Notes under the pieces: generated by a model | What the model saw: the letters and a program-made list of their open reading frames with translations, nothing else | Told to the model about the DNA's origin: nothing | The model's database searches: none | Made by a program: the position numbers and the translations under genes | In this document: positions 1-8,338 of the stretch, piece by piece | Position numbering within the stretch: position 1 is the stretch's first letter | Layout of the letters: each line of letters begins with the position of its first letter | Source of the DNA: an uncultured Clostridia bacterium | GTDB taxonomy: Bacteria > Bacillota > Clostridia > Christensenellales > Borkfalkiaceae | Length of the DNA: 41,789 bases | Assembly: GCA_949878885.1 (NCBI GenBank) | Contig: CATLBN010000016.1 | Coordinates: forward strand, 1 to 41,789 | Reading direction: 5' to 3'

Positions 1-78
1 GAAAAATGCCCCAGACACATTATAATAAGCCGTAAAGTTGTTGCCGAAGAAACACCGGCAACCGAAAAAGCAGAATAA
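1..78 (+). CDS. C-terminal end of an unidentified protein (5' end outside window)
   Basis: An open frame enters from the left edge and stops with TAA at 76-78, giving 25 residues that end in an acidic, Ala/Glu/Thr-rich tail (AEETPATEKAE). A strong terminator follows 18 bases later, which supports a real gene end. The fragment is too short to assign a family; I do not recognise it. Confidence 0.5.
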   Translation, partial: EKCPRHIIISRKVVAEETPATEKAE

Positions 79-96
79 TTAAATATATAAATAAAA

Positions 97-137
97 ACAG
101 AAAAACCGCGCCGTTTAACGGCGCGGTTTTTCTGTTT
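97..137. terminator. Bidirectional rho-independent terminator
   Basis: Inverted repeat with a GC-rich core (CCGCGCCGTT/AACGGCGCGG) flanked by A-tract on the left and T-tract on the right. It lies between convergent genes and can end both the forward gene at 1-78 and the reverse apbE operon. Confidence 0.9.
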
Positions 138-147
138 TAAATTTTAA

Positions 148-609
148 TTACATTATAATATCGGGGCTGTCGTAATTGCGGATAAGCGGTTCAACGCGTA
201 GCCTGTGCGGATTGCAGTATATTATTTTATTATTGTTATCTATTGCTCCGAAATAAAGACACTGTCCGCCTTTACAGTCGGCTTTGCGCATTACCACCGT
301 TTTTGCCGATTTATCTATTAAAATCACGTTTGTACCGCCGTTTTTATTAACGGTAACAGTTATTGTTTTGTCGGTTTCTATCCATTCCACACCGTTAGAA
401 GGCGGCGTAGGCTCTTTGCCGAATTCATACTCGAAAACCGTTACCGAATCCACGCAAATCCTCACTCCGGAAAGCGGGTCGGAATTTCTTGTTAAGAATA
501 CGGCAAGAAAAAGCGCGGCAACCGTTAAAACAATTACGCCGTAAATTATTAAATCGAACAGTTTAAATCCTCTGTCCCGTTTTACTTGTTCTACTTTTTT
601 AAGCGACAT
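148..609 (-). CDS. NusG domain II-containing membrane-anchored protein
   Basis: A 153-residue protein with a basic N-terminus, one membrane segment (about residues 20-42) and an exported C-terminal domain. The motif ADCKGGQCLYFGAI followed by IIYCNPHRLRVEP matches the NusG_II (DUF-type) domain of small exported proteins often encoded beside ApbE, where two or three Cys surround a turn. The role of this family is not firmly established; association with extracytosolic flavin transfer is inference from context. The gene starts 2 bases after the apbE stop codon and has no clear ribosome site of its own, so it is probably translated by coupling. The terminator at 97-137 ends the operon. Confidence 0.8.
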   Translation of the reverse strand: MSLKKVEQVKRDRGFKLFDLIIYGVIVLTVAALFLAVFLTRNSDPLSGVRICVDSVTVFEYEFGKEPTPPSNGVEWIETDKTITVTVNKNGGTNVILIDKSAKTVVMRKADCKGGQCLYFGAIDNNNKIIYCNPHRLRVEPLIRNYDSPDIIM

Positions 610-611
610 AT

Positions 612-1781
612 TTATTTTTCACAGGTAAATATTACTCTTACGTCGGTCAGTTTTTCTTCTGCAAATTTTATTGCACGTTCGCTGCCCATAGCCATTATAG
701 CCGTAGTAAGCGCGTCTGCCCTAGCCGCGCCGCCGCCTATAACCGTTGCAGACATTATACCCGTTTGAACGGGTTTGCCCGTTGTGGGGTCTATTACGTG
801 GCTGTAACGCACGCCGTCTATTATATAAAACTGCTCGTTATCGCCGCTTGTCGAAATTTTTTCGTTGCGGACAGTAGTTTGTATATAAACGTCGCGCGAA
901 GGCGAACGCGGACCTATAAAACTAACGTTGTACGCGCCTAAATTGGGATGGCTTTTAACAAGCATACTGCTTGCGGCAAAATTAAAATGTCCGTATTTAT
1001 AGCCGTATTCTTCGAAAAGTTCGTCAACTCTGTCAACTGCATAACCCTTGCCTATACCGCCCAAATCAAGCTTTAAAGAACACGTTTTATCTTCAACTTG
1101 CACGGTATATTCAGGTTTTGTAACGTAATATCTGCCTTCTCTTTCCGCAAGCTGCACCTCGGAAAAATGAGAAGCAAGATCTGTATATTTTCCGATTGTT
1201 TCATCCGAAGGCAGGTCGGCGGAAGTTTGGGGGCAGTCTTCTTCGCCGCCGAAGCCGTATGCAATTACGTTATAATACAGTGCAGGATTATAATAACCTT
1301 GGGTTAGGTTATAAACGGACTTTGCTTCGCTTAAAACGTTATAGGTTATTTGATTTATTTCCAATTCGGCACCGGCTTCCGCCTTGTTGAATAAAGAAAT
1401 ATCCGAATTTTCAACTGTAGTTGAAAGCGCTTTGTCTATTGAATTTAAAGTAGTTGAAACCTGCTTTGAAAACTCGTCGAACTTTTCCGTTGCCTGCTCG
1501 GAGGAAAAATCGGACATAACTATAAGCTCCGCTTCGGCAACCATTGCAAAATACAAACGACGTTTGGTTGTAAAGCCCGTTGTATCTTCATCGTTATAAA
1601 TTTTGTCGGAGTGTTGATAGCCTGCAATTTGCGTTACGTTTTTATAATTTTTATCTAAAACCGTATATCCGCTTTGAGGAATGTTTGTATATACCGAATA
1701 TTGTTTTTGCGTGCAGCCGAAAAATGCCGCCGCGGAAATAAATACAGCCGGAAAAACCGCTAATTTCTTTAATGAATGCAT
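612..1781 (-). CDS. apbE: FAD:protein FMN transferase (ApbE family lipoprotein)
   Basis: A 389-residue ApbE-family protein. This family cleaves FAD and attaches FMN by a phosphoester bond to Thr/Ser of exported proteins. The N-terminus is a lipoprotein signal (hydrophobic stretch then AAAFFGC, lipobox Cys near residue 23), so it should sit on the outer face of the membrane. Family motifs seen: DLGGIGKGYAVDRV in the middle, HVIDPTTGKPV, and near the end ARADALTTAIMAMG, the Mg/FAD site region. Length is typical. It is followed at once by the NusG-II gene, and the gene on its right encodes a plausible substrate. The start ATG lies 6 bases after a TATAAT box with no ribosome site, so its mRNA may be leaderless. 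Confidence 0.93.
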   Translation of the reverse strand: MHSLKKLAVFPAVFISAAAFFGCTQKQYSVYTNIPQSGYTVLDKNYKNVTQIAGYQHSDKIYNDEDTTGFTTKRRLYFAMVAEAELIVMSDFSSEQATEKFDEFSKQVSTTLNSIDKALSTTVENSDISLFNKAEAGAELEINQITYNVLSEAKSVYNLTQGYYNPALYYNVIAYGFGGEEDCPQTSADLPSDETIGKYTDLASHFSEVQLAEREGRYYVTKPEYTVQVEDKTCSLKLDLGGIGKGYAVDRVDELFEEYGYKYGHFNFAASSMLVKSHPNLGAYNVSFIGPRSPSRDVYIQTTVRNEKISTSGDNEQFYIIDGVRYSHVIDPTTGKPVQTGIMSATVIGGGAARADALTTAIMAMGSERAIKFAEEKLTDVRVIFTCEK

Positions 1782-1787
1782 AAGCGT

Positions 1788-1816
1788 ATTATAAACGAAA
1801 ATATAATAAAAAGCAA
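1788..1816 (-). promoter_or_regulatory. Promoter of apbE, predicted leaderless
   Basis: TTGCTT (1816-1811), 17-base spacer, TATAAT (1793-1788), then only 6 bases to the ATG at 1781. The predicted transcription start falls on the A of the ATG. The -35 box sits in the T-rich tail of the preceding terminator. Confidence 0.7.
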
Positions 1817-1819
1817 CAA

Positions 1820-1845
1820 AAAGCCCGCCTTTGTAAGCGGGCTTT
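1820..1845 (-). terminator. Terminator after the FMN_bind-like lipoprotein gene
   Basis: Perfect 9-bp stem AAAGCCCGC/GCGGGCTTT with an 8-base loop; on the minus strand it is followed by a T-rich run. It separates the lipoprotein gene from apbE. Confidence 0.85.
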
Positions 1846-1865
1846 AATTTATGAAATTGTTTAAA

Positions 1866-2645
1866 TTATTTGGTAAGCGCGTCTTGAACTGCAAGAATAA
1901 GTCTGCCGCTGCCCTGAGTGGAACCGCTTATAAGAAGTCCGCTCTGAACAAACGCATCGTTATAATCTTTGCTGTACGGTTCGCCTGCAACGCTGCTGTC
2001 AACTACAAGATTGCCGTTTGCATCTACCGAATATCCGCTGTTATAGAATACTTTAATATCCAAAACTTCGGAAACGGAAAGTCCTACGTACTGCTGAAGA
2101 AGCCAAGCTTCGTGGTCAGTCCAATTCTGTTCGCTGCTGTCGGTCCAGCCGTATCCGCCCTTGGTCTGCTCTATGGGAACAACGGGTTTTTTATCCGTAT
2201 CCCATTTTTCGTAGGTTACGGCATCGTCTTCGCCTATAACTTTGTAGTACAAAGAATCTGCTTCCAAACTGCTGTCGCCCGTTTCGGAGCCTTTATAAAG
2301 CAAACGTGCGTAGTTCTTTGAGAAATATTTGCTCCAACCGTCGCTTACAAGAGTCCAGGCAACGCCGCTTTCCTTGTAAGAACTTTTACCGGTTGTCCAA
2401 TCTTTAACAATGCCGCCCTGCTTTGAAAGATCGGTATTGGTAATGTCGCGGACATTGGTAATAATATTATTTTCAACAGTTACTTCAACGCGCATTCCGT
2501 ATGTTGCACCGTACTTGTTTGTATATGAATAGCTGCCTTCGTATTTGCCGTTATAGCCTGCCGAGCAGCCCGTTGCAATACCTATGCCTGCGCAAAGCGC
2601 CGTGGACGCTGCAGCAACTGCCGCTACTTTAAAAATCTTCTTCAT
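1866..2645 (-). CDS. FMN_bind-like lipoprotein, possible ApbE substrate
   Basis: A 259-residue lipoprotein with a signal peptide ending GIATGC (lipobox Cys about residue 27). The mature part begins GKYEGSYSY... followed by VEVTVENNIITNV, the opening of an FMN-binding (FMN_bind) domain. The C-terminus has LISGSTQGSGRLILAVQDAL, which aligns with the flavinylation motif SGAT-x-x-S and the helix after it; Thr243 would be the FMN-carrying residue. In RnfG, NqrC and PplA-type proteins ApbE attaches FMN at such a Thr. The motif is degenerate (Ser for Ala; Gly between), so flavinylation is inference. It has its own consensus promoter and a good ribosome site (GAGGT) and ends at its own terminator. 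It may be an electron carrier on the cell surface. Confidence 0.65.
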   Translation of the reverse strand: MKKIFKVAAVAAASTALCAGIGIATGCSAGYNGKYEGSYSYTNKYGATYGMRVEVTVENNIITNVRDITNTDLSKQGGIVKDWTTGKSSYKESGVAWTLVSDGWSKYFSKNYARLLYKGSETGDSSLEADSLYYKVIGEDDAVTYEKWDTDKKPVVPIEQTKGGYGWTDSSEQNWTDHEAWLLQQYVGLSVSEVLDIKVFYNSGYSVDANGNLVVDSSVAGEPYSKDYNDAFVQSGLLISGSTQGSGRLILAVQDALTK

Positions 2646-2681
2646 AATCTACCTCTGAAAGATTTAATTAATTACTTTATT

Positions 2682-2710
2682 ATTTTATCATACAGCTAAA
2701 ACAGTGTCAA
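2682..2710 (-). promoter_or_regulatory. Promoter of the FMN_bind-like lipoprotein
   Basis: TTGACA (2710-2705), 17-base spacer, TAAAAT (2687-2682). The gene start at 2645 has a normal leader with a GAGGT ribosome site. Confidence 0.75.
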
Positions 2711-2759
2711 CGAATTATCGATATCATTTTACTTAAAAATTTAAAATTTTTGTAAAAAT

Positions 2760-2796
2760 TTACCGCCGTACGCGTAACTTTTGCGTACGGAGGTAA
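2760..2796 (-). terminator. Terminator after the ABC transporter gene
   Basis: A 14-bp stem (TTACCnCCGTACGC type, one mismatch) around a short loop, followed on the minus strand by ATTTTTACAAAAATTTT. It lies just past the ABC gene stop at 2817. Confidence 0.8.
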
Positions 2797-2816
2797 TTGT
2801 TTTTGACTTATTTGAA

Positions 2817-5657
2817 TTATTCTGTTCTAAGCGCAACAACGGGGTCTTTTTTAGCCGCAGCCGCAGCAGGGATAAGCCCTGAAATAAGCGTAAGCGCAAC
2901 GCTTACCGTAAGCATTATTGCCGCCTGCCATATTGGAAGCGCCGCTATAGTGTAAATGCCGAAAAGCACGCCAACGATAAGGTTAATTATAAGCGACAGC
3001 AAATACGTAACCGCAATACCTACAAAGCCTGCGGCAAAGCCGATAATAAACGTTTCTGCATTAAATAAACGCTTTATATCCTTTTTCCTTGCGCCTACCG
3101 CACGCAGAATGCCTATCTCCTTTATTCGTTCCACAACCGAAACATAGGTTATAATACCTACCATTACCGTAGAAACCACAAGCGACAGAGCTGTAAACGC
3201 AATCAGCGCCACGGTTATCATCTCTATCATTGTGTTAACCATATTTATAATAAGCCCTACGGTATCTGTATAAGTTATTTTGTCTTTTTCTCCCAAAGCC
3301 TGCGCAGTACCGTAACTTTCGCCGTTTTCGCACATTCTGTTCCAGCCGTCCAAATAGTCGGTTATTTGGTTTTTACAGTCGAAATTTACGGGATAAATAA
3401 ATATCGAAGCAGGCATATCGCTGCCGCCGAGCATAGACGCCGAAACGGAATAATCCAATCCTCCGCCCAAGCCGCTTATAAGCATATTCATTATAGACGC
3501 CGAATCGTTGCTAATAATTACTCCGCCCGCAGGTTTTGTAACGAATTTGCCGTCTTGTTCAAACGAATATCTGTAAGCGTAAGGCAGAACTTCCAAGCTT
3601 TTGCCCGTACTTAAAATATGTTTTACAATTCCGCTTCTTGTCTGTTCGTTGTTTTCGCTTTGTAAAATTTTGTTTGTAAGCGCATTGGTATAATAAAAAC
3701 CAGACGCAAGACAGCCGTATGATAAATCTTCTTTCTTTTGAAGAATAAGTTTAACTTTTAAATCCAACCCTTCTTCCGTAAAATCTTTGGAATAGGGATT
3801 GTAAGTGTAGTCAACCGTTTTTTGAGTTTGAGCTTCATATATAATTTTTTCCTGAGGGGTAACCTCTCTGAACGCGCTGTCGTTGGAATAGTACGTAAAT
3901 TTTTTGGCGTTTTCGCCTAAGAAAAATTCGTATGACAAGCCGTTTTCGCCGTTTTCCGTTTGACCGCCTATAAGACCTATCGAAGGTTTGTAAGCGTCGC
4001 TGTCAACGGCTTTATATGCGTAATTCAAAAATTCTTCTTCGGTTAAATATCCGAACTGACCCATTACAAGGTCGGCAACTTCCATATCGTCAACAACCAT
4101 TATAAGCGAATCTTCGGAAGCGAATACTTGGTTTATTTCTTCTTTTGACAAAGCCGCGGTGTAATCTTCGCCTTTAAGACTTGACGCAACTACGTCGTAT
4201 TGGGAAAGAATATAGTCGGCGCTGTCGGGAACTTCTTTAAAAGTTGCAACCGTGGAAATTGTTGAAGCCCACTGTTTGTATTCTTCCTGTTCGCCCAGCA
4301 CGGAAGCATACATAGCCCTTATAGCCGTAACCGACATATTTGCGCTTGCGTCCGCTCCGCCGTCTATAACCGAATCCGACTTAACTTTAAAATCGGTGTA
4401 AACGTTATTGGCAATTTCAAAGTCGTAACCGAATTGCATTACGTTATAGTATTCCTTAGGCATTGCCTCAACGTAACTTATGTAATTATCGGTTATAACG
4501 TTCATCTTGGTAAATCCGGTTGAAAAACTGCCCAAAGTTTCCATAAGCGAATTTACGTAAATTTTATCGTCGAGTTTTGTTATATCTACTTTTTGGGTTG
4601 CATTGTTATTGAGCTGCATAAGCGATGTATAGTCGATTGCGCTCCTTGTTATGCTTACCGGATAGCCGGACAGCATATCGTCTTCCATATCCTTTATGTA
4701 CGCCTGCACGCCCGCGGAAATTGCCAAAACCATAGAAACGCCTATTATTCCTATGCTGCCGGCAATCGAAACAAGCGCGGTGCGTTTGAATTTGGAAAGC
4801 AGGTTTTTAAGCGAAAGCGAAAAAGCCATTCCTACGGACATAGACGACTTTTTCTTTCTGCCTTTGCCCGTTTTTTTATCTTCCTCTTTTTCCGTTACCC
4901 CCGTACTATCCTGCGTTTTAAGTATTTCTTTACTGTCTGCGCTTTGGTCTTCTGTGTGCGGCAAATCGTTTTCATCGCCGTCGTACGGCATTGTATCGTC
5001 TATTATAACGCCGTCTAAAAGCCTTATAATTCTTGTGGAATACTGTTCGGCAAGTTCGGGGTTATGCGTTACCATAATAACAAGCTTTTCTTTTGAAATT
5101 TCTTTTAAAAGCTCCATTATCTGAACGCTGGTTTTACTGTCGAGCGCACCCGTAGGTTCGTCTGCGAGCACTATTTCGGGGTCGTTGATAAGCGCGCGGG
5201 CAATAGCAACGCGCTGCGCCTGACCGCCGGAAAGCTGATTAGGACGGTTGTTTAGTTTATCTGCAAGCCCGACTTTTTCAAGCGCTTCAACGGCGCGTCT
5301 TCTCCTTTCTTCCTTAGGCACTCCCGATATAGTAAGCGCAAGTTCAACGTTCTGTAAAATAGTTTGATGAGGAATTAAGTGATAGCTTTGGAAAATAAAC
5401 CCTATGGAATGGTTGCGGTAAGTATCCCAATCGCCGTCTTTGAATTCCTTGGTTGACGTGCCTGCAATTATAAGGTCGCCGGAAGTATATTTGTCCAATC
5501 CGCCTATAATATTTAACAGCGTGGTTTTGCCGCATCCGGACGCGCCGAGAATGGAAACAAATTCGTTTTTGCGGAATTTTAAACTTACTCCGTTAAGCGC
5601 GTGAACCGCGCCTCCGGCAACCGCATAATCTTTTTTTATATCAATAAGCTCTAACAT
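2817..5657 (-). CDS. MacB/FtsX-type ABC transporter, fused ATPase and permease
   Basis: A 946-residue fusion. Residues 1-220 form an ABC ATPase of the MacB/LolD class: Walker A GASGCGKT (38-45), Q-loop FQSYH (about 89), signature LSGGQ (142-146), Walker B IVLADE, and H-loop VTHNP. A charged linker (about 225-280, rich in Asp/Glu/Lys) leads to one membrane helix near residue 295, a large extracytosolic domain (about 315-790), and three helices near the C-terminus in an FtsX-like domain with the usual RIKEIGILRAVGARKKDI motif between helices. Such fused proteins act in export or envelope signalling, not classical import; substrate unknown. The start has a clear AAGGAG site. It appears to be transcribed alone. 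A small hairpin (CCGTAA/TTACGG, 5677-5691) lies in its leader. Confidence 0.9.
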   Translation of the reverse strand: MLELIDIKKDYAVAGGAVHALNGVSLKFRKNEFVSILGASGCGKTTLLNIIGGLDKYTSGDLIIAGTSTKEFKDGDWDTYRNHSIGFIFQSYHLIPHQTILQNVELALTISGVPKEERRRRAVEALEKVGLADKLNNRPNQLSGGQAQRVAIARALINDPEIVLADEPTGALDSKTSVQIMELLKEISKEKLVIMVTHNPELAEQYSTRIIRLLDGVIIDDTMPYDGDENDLPHTEDQSADSKEILKTQDSTGVTEKEEDKKTGKGRKKKSSMSVGMAFSLSLKNLLSKFKRTALVSIAGSIGIIGVSMVLAISAGVQAYIKDMEDDMLSGYPVSITRSAIDYTSLMQLNNNATQKVDITKLDDKIYVNSLMETLGSFSTGFTKMNVITDNYISYVEAMPKEYYNVMQFGYDFEIANNVYTDFKVKSDSVIDGGADASANMSVTAIRAMYASVLGEQEEYKQWASTISTVATFKEVPDSADYILSQYDVVASSLKGEDYTAALSKEEINQVFASEDSLIMVVDDMEVADLVMGQFGYLTEEEFLNYAYKAVDSDAYKPSIGLIGGQTENGENGLSYEFFLGENAKKFTYYSNDSAFREVTPQEKIIYEAQTQKTVDYTYNPYSKDFTEEGLDLKVKLILQKKEDLSYGCLASGFYYTNALTNKILQSENNEQTRSGIVKHILSTGKSLEVLPYAYRYSFEQDGKFVTKPAGGVIISNDSASIMNMLISGLGGGLDYSVSASMLGGSDMPASIFIYPVNFDCKNQITDYLDGWNRMCENGESYGTAQALGEKDKITYTDTVGLIINMVNTMIEMITVALIAFTALSLVVSTVMVGIITYVSVVERIKEIGILRAVGARKKDIKRLFNAETFIIGFAAGFVGIAVTYLLSLIINLIVGVLFGIYTIAALPIWQAAIMLTVSVALTLISGLIPAAAAAKKDPVVALRTE

Positions 5658-5761
5658 ATGTTACGCTCCTTTTACTCCGTAATTTTTACGGCGGATAATT
5701 TTTAACACGTTTTATTATTGCGCTTTACTTAAACTCAAACTAATTTTTAAAAGCTTTAAGT

Positions 5762-7408
5762 TTATTTTGCTTTACCTTCGGCAAGCCGTTTCATACAGCG
5801 CTCTTTGCCGAGAATTTTCATTATAGTGCACAAATCCGGCGAATTCTTCATACCCGTTACCGCTATTCTTAAAATTTCCGCCGCGTCGGATACGCTGCCT
5901 GCATACTTTTCGGGGGCGGCTTTATAATCGCTTGTTTCGGCGGCAAAACCAACTTGGGCGGCAACCTGTTTTAATTTGGCAAACCAAACGGAATTATCGT
6001 CGGCAGGATTGTAAACGGAGGCAAAACCTTCAAGCACGGCGTTAACGGTATTTTTGTCGTAAGCGTAACTGTCTTTAACGTTAAAAGTATCGTCAAAGAA
6101 ATAATCCATAAGCTTTACGCCCTGTTCGGCGCGCTCTATATCCTTACGGCGTTTTTTACCGCCCACACCCATTATTAAATTCAGAATTTTTAAAATATAT
6201 TCTTTATTTTCAAAGTGCGCCTTGTCGCTTTCTGCGCCGAATTCGTCAACCCATTCTTTTAGGAAATCATAGCAGGCTTCGGGCGTTAACCGCGAAATTT
6301 CGGTTTTTGAAACGTCGCACAGTTTTTCCAAATCGAAAAGCGCGCCGCTCTTACCCATTTTTTCTATTTTGAATTTAAAATCTCTATAGTCGCCTTCGGG
6401 ATTTTTAAGCTGCCATTCTTCGAAATTGGAATTTAAAACAGTCATAAGATATTTAACTACGGCAAGCGGATAATACCCGGCTTTTCTGTAATAATCCAAT
6501 GATAGTTCGGGGTCTTTGCGTTTTGACAGTTTGCGTTTTGTGTCCCCGTCCATCTTCATAAGCGAACAGGTATGCGCATAGCGCGGAGGTTTAAAACCCA
6601 GCGCTTTGTGAAGTTCCAAATGCACGGGAAGGCTTGACAGCCACTCCTCTCCGCGGATTACCAGCGTTGTACGCATAAAATGGTCGTCTATGGCGTGAGC
6701 AAAATGATATGTGGGAATGCCGTCTGACTTTAAAATAACAACGTCCTTGTCGTTTTCCGTAACGGTTATATCGCCCTTTATGGCGTCGTTAAACGTAAAT
6801 TTATTTTCTATATTGCCCTGCGATTTAAGACGGATTACAAACGGCTTGTTGTTTTTAAGATTTTCGTATATTTCACTTTCCGTAAGCGTTCTGCATTTTG
6901 CATACGCCCCGTAATATCCCGTAGTTTCCTTGTTTTGGGTCTGCTTTTCACGCACAGCGTCAAGTTCCTCCGCACTGCAAAAACAAGGATATGCAAGCCC
7001 TTGCGCGATAAGCTTTTTGGCAAAGCTTCTGTAAATTTTTGCGCGGCGGCGCTGATAGTAAGGTCCGTAATTGTTTAAAGGAGAATTTATTTCCGCACCT
7101 TCGTCGAATTTAAGACCGAAATAATTAAGCGAACGTATAACGCTTTCAACCGCGCCGTCTACCTTACGCTTTTCGTCGGTATCTTCTATACGCAGATAAA
7201 ATATGCCGCCCGTTGTATGTGCCGCACGCTCGTCAGCCAACGCCGAATAAAGATTTCCTAAATGAATAAATCCCGTAGGCGAAGGAGCAAGCCTTGTTAC
7301 GCACGCACCCTTTTCCGTATTGCGTTCGGGATAAATTTTTTCGTATTCTTCCGGCGCTATAAGGTCGCCGTCGGGAATGAGCGCACGTGAAAGTTTATTC
7401 AAATCCAT
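5762..7408 (-). CDS. gltX: Glutamate--tRNA ligase
   Basis: A class I aminoacyl-tRNA synthetase that charges tRNA-Glu in the cytoplasm. The HIGH-type motif is PSPTGFIHLGN near the N-terminus and the KMSKS-type motif is KRKLSKRKD. A zinc-like pair CFC lies in the first third, and the long helical anticodon-binding C-terminal half is present. At about 548 residues it is longer than the common 480-residue form. I place the start at the ATG at 7408, because GGAG lies 6 bases before it; an ATG at 7420, directly after the upstream stop codon, has no ribosome site. It is in an operon behind the XRE regulator. Glutamine-specific activity cannot be excluded, but no eukaryotic-type GlnRS features are seen. 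Confidence 0.92.
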   Translation of the reverse strand: MDLNKLSRALIPDGDLIAPEEYEKIYPERNTEKGACVTRLAPSPTGFIHLGNLYSALADERAAHTTGGIFYLRIEDTDEKRKVDGAVESVIRSLNYFGLKFDEGAEINSPLNNYGPYYQRRRAKIYRSFAKKLIAQGLAYPCFCSAEELDAVREKQTQNKETTGYYGAYAKCRTLTESEIYENLKNNKPFVIRLKSQGNIENKFTFNDAIKGDITVTENDKDVVILKSDGIPTYHFAHAIDDHFMRTTLVIRGEEWLSSLPVHLELHKALGFKPPRYAHTCSLMKMDGDTKRKLSKRKDPELSLDYYRKAGYYPLAVVKYLMTVLNSNFEEWQLKNPEGDYRDFKFKIEKMGKSGALFDLEKLCDVSKTEISRLTPEACYDFLKEWVDEFGAESDKAHFENKEYILKILNLIMGVGGKKRRKDIERAEQGVKLMDYFFDDTFNVKDSYAYDKNTVNAVLEGFASVYNPADDNSVWFAKLKQVAAQVGFAAETSDYKAAPEKYAGSVSDAAEILRIAVTGMKNSPDLCTIMKILGKERCMKRLAEGKAK

Positions 7409-7420
7409 ATTTATCTCCAT

Positions 7421-8071
7421 TTATTTTTCGTCTTTTTTTGTTTTGTCTTTTATTTTAACTATCCAGCCTATTTTCAAAAGCCGCCTGTAAAAGAACCAAA
7501 GTACGATAAGAATTTCAAAAATAGCCGCAATTACCCAAATTATAAAAATCTGTTTAAACTCCGGCGCAAACCGCCATACGAACATATGAATAATAAATGC
7601 GCAGGACATTACTATAAACGAACACGAAAGCGCCGTTGTAAGTCTGGAACCCCAAATTGCGGAAAATACGGTAAGCACTATAGCCGTAGGCAGCGGCGCA
7701 ACTACAAAAACAAAATAAGCGTCGCGCTCGGTAGGCGAAATGAAAAAGAAAATCATAAATATCCACGACGCTATAAACCAAACCAAAACTGCGGACATTG
7801 CAACAATAAACGCTCTGGCGCCGCTTATACGCTTTTTGGGTTGAACGCGCGGAGCAGGAGATTCTTCTTTTACAATTTCGTCCAAAGTTACGCCGTAAAT
7901 TTCGGTAAGTTTTATAAGAACGCGTAAATCGGGGATGGCTTCGCCCCTCTCCCATTTGGATACGGCTTTATCTGAATAGTTTAACATTTCGGCAAGCTGC
8001 AGCTGAGTTAAATGAGATTGCGTGCGCAAACCTATTAAATTTTTTGCTATGGTACCCTTTAAATCGTTCAT
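7421..8071 (-). CDS. XRE-family regulator with C-terminal membrane helices
   Basis: About 216 residues. The N-terminal 65 residues are a Cro/C1-type helix-turn-helix (LTQLQLAEMLNYSDKAVSKW, then ERGEAIPDLRVLIKLTEIYG). After a short Pro-rich linker come several hydrophobic segments (about residues 86-115, 120-140, 143-165, 170-195) and a basic tail, so the DNA-binding domain is tethered to the membrane. Such proteins are common in Firmicutes; the signal is unknown. I choose the ATG at 8071 and not the TTG at 8077: TATAAT ends 6 bases before the ATG, which predicts a leaderless mRNA and would leave the TTG outside the transcript. Its stop is 12 bases before the gltX start. Confidence 0.85.
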   Translation of the reverse strand: MNDLKGTIAKNLIGLRTQSHLTQLQLAEMLNYSDKAVSKWERGEAIPDLRVLIKLTEIYGVTLDEIVKEESPAPRVQPKKRISGARAFIVAMSAVLVWFIASWIFMIFFFISPTERDAYFVFVVAPLPTAIVLTVFSAIWGSRLTTALSCSFIVMSCAFIIHMFVWRFAPEFKQIFIIWVIAAIFEILIVLWFFYRRLLKIGWIVKIKDKTKKDEK

Positions 8072-8077
8072 AATCAA

Positions 8078-8106
8078 ATTATAGCACTTTTTTTAAAAAA
8101 ATACAA
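8078..8106 (-). promoter_or_regulatory. Promoter of the XRE-gltX operon, predicted leaderless
   Basis: TTGTAT (8106-8101), 17-base spacer, TATAAT (8083-8078), then TTGATT and ATG at 8071. The predicted start point is the A of the ATG. Nearly the same 15-base string precedes pfs at 23315. Confidence 0.7.
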
Positions 8107-8121
8107 GTAAATTAGCATACT

Positions 8122-8228
8122 CTACTGTGAGTAGAGCGTGAAATTTAAGCGGTAGAGTTGTAAATTTTAACCGTGGAGAAGACTTTTGAAACTGTGGAGA
8201 AAAAACCTGCTTTTTTAGGTTGTTTTTT
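8122..8228. promoter_or_regulatory. Intergenic hairpins upstream of degV
   Basis: The 260-base gap before degV holds a small hairpin (CTCTAC/GTAGAG around 8118-8135), two copies of GTGGAGAA about 35 bases apart (near 8173 and 8200), and AACCT/AGGTT followed by a T-run (about 8205-8228) that could act as a forward terminator or attenuator. No strong consensus promoter for degV is evident. Function not known. Confidence 0.3.
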
Positions 8229-8338
8229 TCGGTTTTTATGTAATACTGTATGTATATAAACAATTTGTTCCAAAAACGTTCCGCAAACGGTCGAAAACGG
8301 CAAAAACATTTGCGGCACAAAACAAAAAGGAGAAATCT

